Source of the DNA: an uncultured Clostridium sp.
GTDB taxonomy: Bacteria; Bacillota; Clostridia; TANB77; CAG-508
Reading direction: 5' to 3'
Length of the DNA: 12,909 bases
Assembly (NCBI GenBank): GCA_947643945.1
Contig: CANRXN010000005.1
Span: 1-12,909 of the forward strand
Part shown: positions 6,090-12,809 of the stretch, piece by piece
Position numbering within the stretch: the first letter of the stretch is position 1
Layout: each line of letters begins with the position of its first letter
The notes under the pieces: generated by a model
What the model was told of the DNA's origin: nothing
The model's input: only the letters and a program-made list of their open reading frames with translations
The model's database searches: none
Translations under genes and position numbers: made by a program

Positions 6090-7901
6090 TTAACGTCTAT
6101 TAGCTCTTTCTCTTTCCTTACTATCTAAAATCTTCTTCCTTAAACGAATCGACTCTGGCGTAATTTCAACTAGTTCATCATCTTGAATGAACTCAATTGC
6201 TTTTTCTAATGACATTTGAATTGGAGGAACCAAACGAAGAGCATCATCAGAACCAGAGGCTCTTGTGTTAGTTAAATGCTTTTCTTTACATACATTTATA
6301 CTTAAATCTTCCCCTCTTGAATTAAGTCCCACAATCATTCCTTCATACACTTCCACACCTGGTCCAATAAATAATTCTCCTTTGTCTTGTGCGTTATATA
6401 GTCCATACGTTACAGATTTTCCATTTTCAAAAGCTACAATGGTTCCTCTAACACGTGCTTGGATGTCACCTTTAAATGGTTGATAAGAATCAAAGATGTG
6501 GTTCATAGTGCCTTCCCCTTTTGTGTCTGTTAAGAATTCTGTACGATAACCAATTAATCCTCTTGCTGGAATTTTAAATTCTATTTTGGTGTGTCCCGTT
6601 TCTGCTGGCTCCATATTTACCATTTCAGCTTTTCTTCTACCTAACTTTTCAATAACATTTCCTACACAATCATCTGGAACATTTACTACTAAGTTTTCGA
6701 TTGGTTCTGATTTCACACCATCAATTTCCTTAATAATAACCTTTGGCCTTGATACTAAAAGTTCAAAACCTTCCCTTCTCATTGTTTCAATTAATACCGA
6801 TAAATGCAATTCTCCTCTTCCAGACACTTCAAAAGAATCTGGTGTATCTGTTTCTTTTACACGCAAAGACACATTTTTTTCTAATTCTTTAAACAATCTA
6901 TCTCTAATGTGTCTTGAGGTAATAAATTGACCTTCTTTTCCTGCAAATGGTCCATTATTTACACTAAATGTCATAGAAACGGTTGGTTCATCAATATCGA
7001 CAAATGGTATTTTTTCTGGATGGTTAAAGTCACAAATAGTATCTCCTATATTGATATCTGGAAGTCCTGCAAGTTCTATAATATCTCCCGCTTTTCCTTC
7101 TTCTACTTCTACTTTGTTTAATCCAACATGAGTATAAACTTTAGCAATTCTTCCTTGTGTAATTTTATCTTCTTTTCCACAAATTGATACTGGCATACCT
7201 GTTGTTATGCTTCCTCTTTCTACTCTACCTACTGCAATTCTTCCTACATAATCATCATAATCAATGTTAGATACTAACATTTGAGCAGGTCCTTCTTCAT
7301 CACAATTAGGTGCTTGAATTGTCTTTATCATGGTTTCAAATAAACAACTTAAATCTTCTGTTTCGTCATTTAAATCCATTTTAGCAATTCCATTTTTAGC
7401 AGATGCATATACCACTGGAAAATCTAATTGTTCATCTGTAGCATCTAACTCAATAAACAACTCAATTACTTGGTCAACTACCTTTTCAGGTGTTGCCCCT
7501 GGTCTATCTATTTTATTAATAACAACAATTGGTTTTAAGCCTAGCGCTAATGATTTTTTCAAAACCTCTCTTGTTTGTGGCATAGCACCTTCAAAGGCAT
7601 CTACTAAAAGTAAAACACCGTCAACTGTTTTTAGTACTCTTTCTACTTCTCCTCCAAAATCAGCATGTCCTGGGGTATCTACAATATTGATTTTAACATC
7701 TCCATGCATAACAGATGTATTTTTAGAAAGTATGGTAATTCCTCTTTCTTTTTCTTGGTCATTGGAATCCATAATTCTTTCTTGTACTTGCTCATTTTCT
7801 CTAAAAATATGGCTTTGTCTTAATAAGGCATCTACTAGTGTTGTTTTTCCGTGGTCTACGTGTGCAATAATTGCAATGTTTCTAATATTTTGGTTGTTCA
7901 T
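6090..7901 (-). CDS. typA: Ribosome-associated GTPase TypA/BipA
   Basis: This 603-aa protein is full length for TypA/BipA, a translational GTPase of the EF-G/LepA group that binds the 70S ribosome and helps 50S assembly and stress or cold adaptation. The G motifs are AHVDHGKTTL (13-22), RGIT (53-56), DTPGHADF (75-82), NKID (129-132) and a G5-like SAKNG near 168. The C-terminal half has the family block with GRGELHLS and ARGLIGYRTEF. The start has AAGGAG 9 nt upstream. It has its own consensus promoter and a strong terminator, so it is probably monocistronic. It is an internal control for the CGG pattern: no in-frame CGG in 603 codons and an intact frame, although CGG occurs in other phases (for example ACG-GGA, CAC-GGA, GCG-GGA). 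Confidence 0.97.
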   Translation of the reverse strand: MNNQNIRNIAIIAHVDHGKTTLVDALLRQSHIFRENEQVQERIMDSNDQEKERGITILSKNTSVMHGDVKINIVDTPGHADFGGEVERVLKTVDGVLLLVDAFEGAMPQTREVLKKSLALGLKPIVVINKIDRPGATPEKVVDQVIELFIELDATDEQLDFPVVYASAKNGIAKMDLNDETEDLSCLFETMIKTIQAPNCDEEGPAQMLVSNIDYDDYVGRIAVGRVERGSITTGMPVSICGKEDKITQGRIAKVYTHVGLNKVEVEEGKAGDIIELAGLPDINIGDTICDFNHPEKIPFVDIDEPTVSMTFSVNNGPFAGKEGQFITSRHIRDRLFKELEKNVSLRVKETDTPDSFEVSGRGELHLSVLIETMRREGFELLVSRPKVIIKEIDGVKSEPIENLVVNVPDDCVGNVIEKLGRRKAEMVNMEPAETGHTKIEFKIPARGLIGYRTEFLTDTKGEGTMNHIFDSYQPFKGDIQARVRGTIVAFENGKSVTYGLYNAQDKGELFIGPGVEVYEGMIVGLNSRGEDLSINVCKEKHLTNTRASGSDDALRLVPPIQMSLEKAIEFIQDDELVEITPESIRLRKKILDSKERERANRR

Positions 7902-7926
7902 TTTTTATTACTCCTTCTTTGTTGAG

Positions 7927-7963
7927 GTTGCCACTGCTACTGGTTCCGGGTTTAAATGGCAAC
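7927..7963 (-). promoter_or_regulatory. Hairpin in the typA 5' leader
   Basis: GTTGCCA (7927-7933) pairs with TGGCAAC (7957-7963) in the roughly 75-nt leader between promoter and start codon. There is no T run after it, so it is not a simple terminator. A regulatory role is a guess. Confidence 0.35.
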
Positions 7964-7983
7964 TTTTTATGCTTAACTTAAAA

Positions 7984-8012
7984 ATTATACTACTAAATTC
8001 TATTTTTGTCAA
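7984..8012 (-). promoter_or_regulatory. Consensus sigma-A promoter of typA
   Basis: TTGACA (8012-8007) and TATAAT (7989-7984) on the minus strand with a 17-nt spacer, an exact consensus match. Confidence 0.9.
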
Positions 8013-8030
8013 ATTTTACTCTTTTATGTA

Positions 8031-8078
8031 AATGCCAAAAATTCTAGGTTGCATTTTTACTCTAGAACCGTTGGCATT
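8031..8078. repeat. Two-step inverted repeat upstream of the typA promoter
   Basis: AATGCCAA (8031-8038) pairs with TTGGCATT (8071-8078), and inside it TTCTAG (8042-8047) pairs with CTAGAA (8062-8067), separated by symmetric 3-nt internal bulges. It lies just upstream of the typA -35 box and is not explained by the genes around it. Confidence 0.5.
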
Positions 8079-8085
8079 AATTTGT

Positions 8086-8127
8086 AAAACTAGCACAGTA
8101 CTTATACATAAATACTGTGCTAGTTTT
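8086..8127. terminator. Terminator hairpin after the coiled-coil orphan
   Basis: A perfect 15-bp stem (AAAACTAGCACAGTA with its complement at 8113-8127) with a 12-nt loop. It lies 17 nt past the stop of the gene ending at 8144. Confidence 0.82.
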
Positions 8128-8143
8128 TTCCTATGGCAATGAA

Positions 8144-8581
8144 CTATATATGAATTGCATATCCTTTAAAGAAAAAGCCCATATTATAAATTAATGATGC
8201 CCTATACCTATAAACAAATTTATCTTTACTCTCACCTTCACTTTGATACCAATATCGAAATTTAAGTTTATGCTTCTTACAATACGCTTTTACCTCTTCG
8301 TCCGTAATTTCATATATGTAGAATTTATCCATAGACCACATATGAACTGTTAAACAAGAGTCCTTGACTTTTATCCAATCTCCATAAGTCTCTTTTGCAC
8401 TCTCTATAATACATCTTTCTATTCTTTCTTCGATATCACTTTTTCTTCCTTCTCTCCATTTTTCTTTTATTTCAGCTTCTAGTGCTTGTTTTTCTTGCTG
8501 TTCTTTTAATATTTTTTCTTTTTCTTGCCTCCGCATTGCCCTGTTTCCTTCCACTATTTTTTTTAGTTCTTCTTTAATCAT
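8144..8581 (-). CDS. Hypothetical protein with N-terminal coiled coil (145 aa), orphan
   Basis: I do not recognise this protein. Residues 1-60 are a charged, probably coiled-coil helix rich in Glu, Lys and Gln; the rest is a small mixed domain with many aromatic residues (KFRYWYQSEGESKDKFVYRY). No signal peptide is seen. The start has AGGAGG 7 nt upstream, a promoter lies at 8614-8642 and a strong terminator follows, so it is a single-gene unit. Codon 17 is CGG (8531-8533 on the complement, after ATG); the triplet reading gives RAMRRQEKE and keeps the frame, while a shift would stop after seven or eight codons. It is therefore another non-shifting CGG. Confidence 0.72.
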   Translation of the reverse strand: MIKEELKKIVEGNRAMRRQEKEKILKEQQEKQALEAEIKEKWREGRKSDIEERIERCIIESAKETYGDWIKVKDSCLTVHMWSMDKFYIYEITDEEVKAYCKKHKLKFRYWYQSEGESKDKFVYRYRASLIYNMGFFFKGYAIHI

Positions 8582-8613
8582 AAAAAAACCTCCTCTACAT
8601 TTTATTTAAACCT

Positions 8614-8642
8614 ATTATATCACGCTTATGTAAACAAGTTAA
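8614..8642 (-). promoter_or_regulatory. Promoter of the coiled-coil orphan
   Basis: TTAACT (8642-8637) and TATAAT (8619-8614) on the minus strand, 17-nt spacer. Confidence 0.7.
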
Positions 8643-8651
8643 CTATGTGGA

Positions 8652-8678
8652 GCAATCATTATGCTTACTAATGATTGC
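8652..8678 (-). terminator. Hairpin after plsC
   Basis: A perfect 10-bp stem (GCAATCATTA with TAATGATTGC, 7-nt loop) lies just past the plsC stop. No clear T run follows on the minus strand, so terminator strength is doubtful. Confidence 0.5.
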
Positions 8679-8684
8679 ATGTTA

Positions 8685-9269
8685 TTATTGGGTTAATCCC
8701 AGAATATTTTCCATAATCTCATTTGTAATGTTTTCTAAAACTTCTTTGTCTTTACTTCCTTTGTATTTGCTATAGTCTAATGGTTTTCCATAGGTAATGG
8801 TAACTTTTCTTTGCTCTTTGGTTCCTCCTTTGATGCCACATGGTACTACTTTTGCACCACTTCTTACGGCAAAAAAGGCTACACCGTCTTTTACTTTTTC
8901 TCCTTTTTCTAGTCCATTTCTCGTTCCTTCTGGGAATAAGGCAATACATTGTCCATTTTTTAGTGCTTTTAGGGATTCTTTTATAGCTGTTACGTCTTTT
9001 TCGTCTCTTTTTACATGAATAGCATCAAATACATTTCCTAAGAAATTTAAAAATGGATTTTTAGCTAATTCGTCTTTGGCTAAAAAACGCATGTCTCTTT
9101 TTGCGGTACATACCATTAGTGGTGGGTCTAAATAGGTTCTATGGTTTCCACAAAAGATAAGTGCTCCTTCTTTGGGGATGTTTTCTAGTCCTTTGATTTC
9201 GGCTCTATAGTAGATTTTACACCATAAGTAGATGGCTCCTCTTACAATCCATTTTATTAGTTTTTTCAT
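8685..9269 (-). CDS. plsC: 1-acyl-sn-glycerol-3-phosphate acyltransferase (PlsC family)
   Basis: A 194-aa membrane-associated acyltransferase. It has the catalytic H-x4-D box in NHRTYLD (His43, Asp48), the second block near IHVKRDE (about 85-91), and FPEGTR (112-117) for substrate binding. The N-terminal segment (about residues 5-20) is hydrophobic and should anchor it to the membrane. By family it acylates lysophosphatidate to phosphatidate in phospholipid synthesis. It is the last gene of the minus-strand operon, 33 nt after cmk, an arrangement common in Clostridia. AAAGGGAG lies 9 nt before the ATG. It contains no in-frame CGG and no frame break. Family assignment is firm; acyl-donor preference is unknown. 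Confidence 0.93.
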   Translation of the reverse strand: MKKLIKWIVRGAIYLWCKIYYRAEIKGLENIPKEGALIFCGNHRTYLDPPLMVCTAKRDMRFLAKDELAKNPFLNFLGNVFDAIHVKRDEKDVTAIKESLKALKNGQCIALFPEGTRNGLEKGEKVKDGVAFFAVRSGAKVVPCGIKGGTKEQRKVTITYGKPLDYSKYKGSKDKEVLENITNEIMENILGLTQ

Positions 9270-9302
9270 TTACTTTTTCTCCCTTTCTGCTTGAAATTAT
9301 CT

Positions 9303-9956
9303 TTATTTTTCCTCTATTATTGTAATTATTTTAGCTACTACTTCTTCAATTGTCATATTGCTTGAATCAATATAGATAGCATCTTTTGCTTGTTTTAATG
9401 GTGCTATTTCTCGACTAGCATCTCTTTTATCTCGATCAATGATTCCTTGTAAAACTTCTTCATAGGTACATGGAATTTGCTTTTCTTGATTTTGTTTTAC
9501 TCTTCTTCTTGCTCGTTCTTCTGGCGAAGCATCTAAATAGATTTTAACATCAGCATTAGGAAATACTACAGTTCCAATGTCTCTTCCTTCCATAATTACG
9601 TTTTTTCCCTCTGCCATTTTCCTTTGTAAGTTTAATAGTCTTTCTCTTACCTGTGGAATGACAGATACTGGTGATACCATGTTGTTTACTTCGTTTTCTC
9701 TTATTTGCTTGGTTACGTTTTCTCCATCTAAAAAAATTTCTTCCTTTTTGGTTATTTCAATTTCAATGTTTTCTAATAATTTTTCAATTGCTTTTTCGTC
9801 TTCAATTTCTATTCCTTCTTGTAATATTTTTAGCGTAACACAGCGAAACATGGCTCCTGTATCAATATTAATTAAATTTAATTTGTCTCCTACTTGCTTG
9901 GTTATGGTTCCTTTGCCAGCTCCTGCTGGTCCGTCAATTGCAACAATAAATGACAT
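9303..9956 (-). CDS. cmk: Cytidylate kinase
   Basis: A 217-aa protein of normal length for (d)CMP kinase, which phosphorylates CMP and dCMP with ATP. It starts MSFIVAIDGPAGAGKGT, a P-loop at residues 9-16. It continues with INIDTGAMFRC (NMP-binding region), MEGRDIGTVVFPNA and DASPEERARRRVKQ (lid region), all typical of Cmk. GGAGG lies before the start. It sits 78 nt after the P-loop/Asp23-like gene and 33 nt before plsC, probably in one transcript. Several out-of-frame CGG trinucleotides (GAC-GGA) are present without effect on the frame. Confidence 0.97.
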   Translation of the reverse strand: MSFIVAIDGPAGAGKGTITKQVGDKLNLINIDTGAMFRCVTLKILQEGIEIEDEKAIEKLLENIEIEITKKEEIFLDGENVTKQIRENEVNNMVSPVSVIPQVRERLLNLQRKMAEGKNVIMEGRDIGTVVFPNADVKIYLDASPEERARRRVKQNQEKQIPCTYEEVLQGIIDRDKRDASREIAPLKQAKDAIYIDSSNMTIEEVVAKIITIIEEK

Positions 9957-9986
9957 TTTTTCCTCCTACCTAATAACTATTTAAAC

Positions 9987-10034
9987 CGAGTGTCCCCCTT
10001 GTTCCCTAAAACAGGGATTTTAAGGAACGTCCCT
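9987..10034. repeat. GGGACG-type palindromic element after the P-loop/Asp23-like gene
   Basis: The stem GTTCCCTAAAA (10001-10011) pairs with TTTTAAGGAAC (10018-10028) with one mismatch and a 6-nt loop. It is flanked by GTCCCCC and CGTCCCT. It abuts the stop codon at 10035. It resembles the palindrome at 10991-11062 in using GTCCC/GGGAC arms. Confidence 0.6.
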
Positions 10035-10913
10035 TTAATCCCTCTCTTGATTTTCTGGTACATAAATATTTTTGGCTACTACATCTAGTTCTACTACATT
10101 CATGGCTGTTAGCTTTTCAATTTCTTTTTTAGCCTTTTGCTTAAAGTCTCTTAAACCATCCATTACATTATAACCATACATAATGGTGACTTCCATATAG
10201 ATTTTAGCACCATCTCCATAGTTTTCTACTCTCGTTTTTAGAATTTTATAGATGGCTGGTGTTTGTATGGCTAAGTATTCTACAATTTGCCTAAATACTA
10301 AGTCACTGATGGTAAATCGTCCCATATAGCTAAAGGTTGGTCTTATGATTGATTTTTCACTGATATATGGCTTTTCTCCTTTTCCTTTTGATTTAAAGAT
10401 TTGAAGAGGGTCTAGTAAATAACCTGAAAAATCTTTTTTGATTTCGAAGGTTGGTACTGGAATTACATGTTTTCCTTCGGTTACTCTTATTCTTCTTGCT
10501 GTTTTCATTTCAGCCTCTGTTGCAACGTCTGTTATATAGGTGGTTTCTAAAATTTCTGGCAAACCTAGATTAGCTGCTATTTTTTGTACCATTCCATCTG
10601 ATGTTCCTAAAATTAAAATACTTTCTGGCTTGTATTTTTTTAAGGCTTTTATAATTTCTGCTTTTTCTTCTTCTTCATAAAAAAGTGCATGTTTAACAGT
10701 AGCTACCTTGGTAGAAGCTTTTTTTGCTGATTCTCCTGCTACTACTTCGTTGTCTTTTATTAGTAAGCCATCATCAATAATAAAATGGGTATTTTTTTCT
10801 CCTGCTACCATTTGTGCTCGGTAACTTTTTCCGGTTCCGGATGGTCCTACAAAAGCATATACTTTTATTTTGTTAGCAAATGGAAGCATTTCTTTTATTT
10901 CTTCTAATATCAT
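10035..10913 (-). CDS. P-loop NTPase with C-terminal Asp23-like region
   Basis: A 292-aa protein. Residues 23-30 (GPSGTGKS) are a clear Walker A. The middle carries ESILILGTSDGMVQKIAANLGLP, a Walker B-like strand followed by a sensor-like segment. Residues from about 188 (IIRPTFSYMGRFTISDLVFRQ) to the end look like an Asp23/YloU-type domain, with AIYKILKTRVENY and IYMEVTIMYGYNVMD. I do not know a named function. Its place between rlmN and cmk suggests a housekeeping clostridial gene. The start has AAGGAG 7 nt upstream. Two out-of-frame CGGs lie in the Walker A itself (TCC-GGA, ACC-GGA) with no frame problem. The NTPase call is firm; the Asp23 similarity is by eye only. Confidence 0.75.
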   Translation of the reverse strand: MILEEIKEMLPFANKIKVYAFVGPSGTGKSYRAQMVAGEKNTHFIIDDGLLIKDNEVVAGESAKKASTKVATVKHALFYEEEEKAEIIKALKKYKPESILILGTSDGMVQKIAANLGLPEILETTYITDVATEAEMKTARRIRVTEGKHVIPVPTFEIKKDFSGYLLDPLQIFKSKGKGEKPYISEKSIIRPTFSYMGRFTISDLVFRQIVEYLAIQTPAIYKILKTRVENYGDGAKIYMEVTIMYGYNVMDGLRDFKQKAKKEIEKLTAMNVVELDVVAKNIYVPENQERD

Positions 10914-10990
10914 TTTTTTCTCCTTTTATACGGTTTCTATTTTACTACATCTTAAATAAAATAGCAAGGGGGGACAATGGAGGGACGGTT

Positions 10991-11062
10991 CTTGTGCAAT
11001 TGGGGACGGTTCTTATTTCACATTGTACAATGTGAAATAAGAACCGTCCCCAATTGCACAAG
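10991..11062. repeat. 72-bp perfect palindrome with GGGGACGGTTCTT arms
   Basis: The left arm (10991-11026) is the exact reverse complement of the right arm (11027-11062), 36 bp each with no spacer. The arms hold TTGGGGACGGTTCTT and its complement, and a second direct copy of GGGACGGTTCTT lies at 10982-10993. It sits 20 nt past the shifted rlmN stop. The AAGAACCGTCCCC motif is familiar to me from dispersed palindromic repeats in Clostridia, but I cannot verify the copy number here. Confidence 0.9.
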
Positions 11063-11081
11063 GACTTCCCAAATTGTTCCT

Positions 11082-12102
11082 TTACAAGTTCTTCCTTCGT
11101 AGTTGTCCGACAAGCGGCATCGATGTCAGCCCCTAGTTCTCTACGTATAGTAGCTACAATTCCATGATCATTTAAGTAGTCTCTAAATTTCATGATATTC
11201 TCGTTTGAACTTTTGCTATATTGTCCATTTTCTATTTTATTAATTGGTATTAAATTGACATGACATAGCATGCCTTTTAGTAGTTTTACTAGTTCTTTGG
11301 CGTCGCTTAAATTGTCGTTGTTGTCTTTGGCTAGAGCATATTCAAAGGATATTCTTCGGTTGGTTTTGGCAATGTAGTCTTTGCATGCTTGCATAAGTTC
11401 CTCAATAGGATATGTGTTATTTACTGGCATCATACTACTTCTTTTTTGGTTGTTGGTGGCATGTAGAGAAATAGATAACGTACATTGTATGTTTTCTTCG
11501 GCTAATTGATAGATTTTGGGGATTAATCCACTGGTTGATATGCTGATGTGTCTAGCTCCTATGTTTAGTCCTTTGGGATGGTTGATTAATTTGATGGCAT
11601 TTACTACATTTTCGTAATTGTCTAACGGCTCTCCAATTCCCATAAATACTACATTTGATATTCTTTCGTTAGTGTCTTGTTCGACTTTTATAATTTGTTC
11701 TACAATTTCACCTGTGCTTAGGTTTCGAATGAAATTAATTCCAGTTGATGCACAAAATTTGCATCCCATTTTACAGCCGATTTGTGATGATACGCAAATG
11801 CTGTTTCCATGGTGATATCGCATTAATACGGTTTCTATGGCATTGCCGTCTAGTACGTCAAATAGGTATTTGATGGTTCCGTCTTTTGCTTCTTGTTTTT
11901 TTAGGATTTTGAAGTTACACATGGTATATTGATTTTTTAATTTTTCACGTAGTTCTAAGGATAGGTTGGTCATTTCGTTAAAGGTTTCTACTTTTTCTTG
12001 GTATAGCCATTTGAATATTTGCTCGGCTCGAAATGGCTTTTCTCCTAATTCTTTTAGTTCTATTTTTAGTTCTTCTAAATTGTAGTCTTTTATGTTTTTC
12101 AT
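11082..12102 (-). CDS. rlmN: Dual-specificity 23S rRNA A2503 / tRNA A37 C2-methyltransferase RlmN, with one +1 shift
   Basis: With the C at codon 332 skipped, this is a 339-aa RlmN of usual length. The radical-SAM cluster is C110-x3-C114-x2-C117 in QIGCKMGCKFC, and the conserved Cys103 precedes it. Further blocks are GIGEPLDNYENV, SISTSGLIPKI, LSISLHAT and MPVNNTYP. The C-terminus becomes DIDAACGQLRRKNL then TAA at 11082, the classic RlmN ending. Cys331, the methyl-carrying cysteine equivalent to E. coli Cys355, directly precedes the CGG. Unshifted, the ORF would run 46 codons further, straight through the 72-bp palindrome, giving a tail unlike any RlmN. The start overlaps the stop of the upstream 66-aa gene (ATGA), suggesting translational coupling. 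This is the clearest single case for the CGG shift. Confidence 0.95.
11106..11109 (-). other. Putative +1 frameshift / CGGA-to-Gly site in rlmN
   Basis: On the minus strand: TGT-CGG-A. Unshifted: AACRTTTKEEL. Skipping the C: AACGQLRRKNL then TAA, the conserved RlmN C-terminus. Confidence 0.95.
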
Positions 12103-12299
12103 ATTTTTTTGATGTCCTTTCCTATTTCTTTTGGTATGATTATTTTATTGGTATTTGGTCTTCTAGGGCTTATTAGCTCTTCTAGTTTTTGCATGGCTAT
12201 ATAGTCTTTTTGGAAAATGAAAAGAAAGAGTTTTTTTCTTATTTTGTCATATAGAGTTTCTTTTTTTATGATTAGACTGGTTTGTTTTATGCTTGCCAT
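12099..12299 (-). CDS. Small conserved-looking protein (66 aa) coupled to rlmN
   Basis: I do not recognise this protein. It is short and basic: an N-terminal helix (IKKETLYDKIRKKLFLFIFQ), then KDYIAMQKLEELISPRRPN, then IIIPKEIGKDIKKI. AAAGGAG lies 9 nt before the ATG, and a promoter is at 12322-12350. Its TGA overlaps the rlmN ATG, so the two are probably translated together. There is no in-frame CGG. It is the first gene of the operon that runs through rlmN, the P-loop protein, cmk and plsC. Confidence 0.72.
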   Translation of the reverse strand: MASIKQTSLIIKKETLYDKIRKKLFLFIFQKDYIAMQKLEELISPRRPNTNKIIIPKEIGKDIKKI

Positions 12300-12321
12300 G
12301 GCTTTTTTCTCCTTTTTTTCT

Positions 12322-12350
12322 ATTATATATTTTTTTAAGGTTATAGTAAA
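12322..12350 (-). promoter_or_regulatory. Promoter of the 66-aa / rlmN / P-loop / cmk / plsC operon
   Basis: TTTACT (12350-12345) and TATAAT (12327-12322) on the minus strand, 17-nt spacer, just before the Shine-Dalgarno of the 66-aa gene. Confidence 0.72.
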
Positions 12351-12397
12351 GTGTTTTTGGCATTTTTCTTAAGGACTACTACTCTCCTTATATTAGA

Positions 12398-12430
12398 AAA
12401 GAAGCCCTATACTGTTACTAGGGCTTCTTT
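12398..12430. terminator. Terminator of the 112-aa orphan
   Basis: A perfect 12-bp stem, AAAGAAGCCCTA (12398-12409) with TAGGGCTTCTTT (12419-12430), 9-nt loop. It lies 8 nt beyond the stop of the gene ending at 12439. Confidence 0.85.
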
Positions 12431-12438
12431 ATGGTTTA

Positions 12439-12777
12439 CTAGGACTTTTTAGATTTAATAATTACCAACCAATTTTTTTTCTTGCCAGAAGTTTTGACTA
12501 TTATTCTGGTTTTTCCTAACATCCATTTCTTTCCTCTTCTAGAAAAAACTCTTGGAATTTCTTCCACCACTCTCTCGCACACGAAAAACGGACTCATATA
12601 GGTTACAGCTTCAATAATAGTAGCAATTAGCTCTTTTTCAGAAATAATTAACCGGCGGTCAGTAACAAGAACAATTCTATGCTCCTGTCTTTCTATCGTG
12701 ATCCTTTCTAATTTTGGGTCCTCCCGTATCCGTTCTTTTAAAAACTCAAATTTTTGTTTTCTCTTTTTAGTTTTCAT
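12439..12777 (-). CDS. Hypothetical basic protein (112 aa), orphan
   Basis: I do not recognise this protein. It is strongly basic at both ends (MKTKKRKQK; TSGKKKNW and IKSKKS), with a central region holding VTDRRLIISEKELIATIIEA and SPFFVCERVVEEI. I chose the start at 12777, not 12819, because AAGGAGGAG lies 6 nt upstream of it. A TTGACA-17-TAAAAT promoter and a strong terminator make it a single-gene unit. It carries three in-frame CGGs (codons 16, 18 and 42, after GAA, ATA and CGC). All must be triplet-read, presumably as Arg, since a shift at the first stops within eight codons. Codon use differs from the conserved neighbours. Confidence 0.72.
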   Translation of the reverse strand: MKTKKRKQKFEFLKERIREDPKLERITIERQEHRIVLVTDRRLIISEKELIATIIEAVTYMSPFFVCERVVEEIPRVFSRRGKKWMLGKTRIIVKTSGKKKNWLVIIKSKKS

Positions 12778-12809
12778 CTCATACTCCTCCTTAATTTTAA
12801 GATAACAAT

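Noticed and set aside
7330..8031. 233-aa ORF on the plus strand opposite typA
   Set aside because: It is Ser/Thr/Pro-rich antisense of a well-conserved gene, with no Shine-Dalgarno seen.
10945..11081. Extended RlmN C-terminus reading through the palindrome
   Set aside because: The tail is translated repeat DNA with no family resemblance; the shifted frame gives the standard ending at 11082.
1153..11109. Frameshifts explained as sequencing or assembly errors
   Set aside because: Errors should fall in any codon phase and on either strand relative to the gene. All eight are a C before GGN in the Gly phase and in sense orientation, and they create an in-frame CGG. Raw reads would still be the decisive check.
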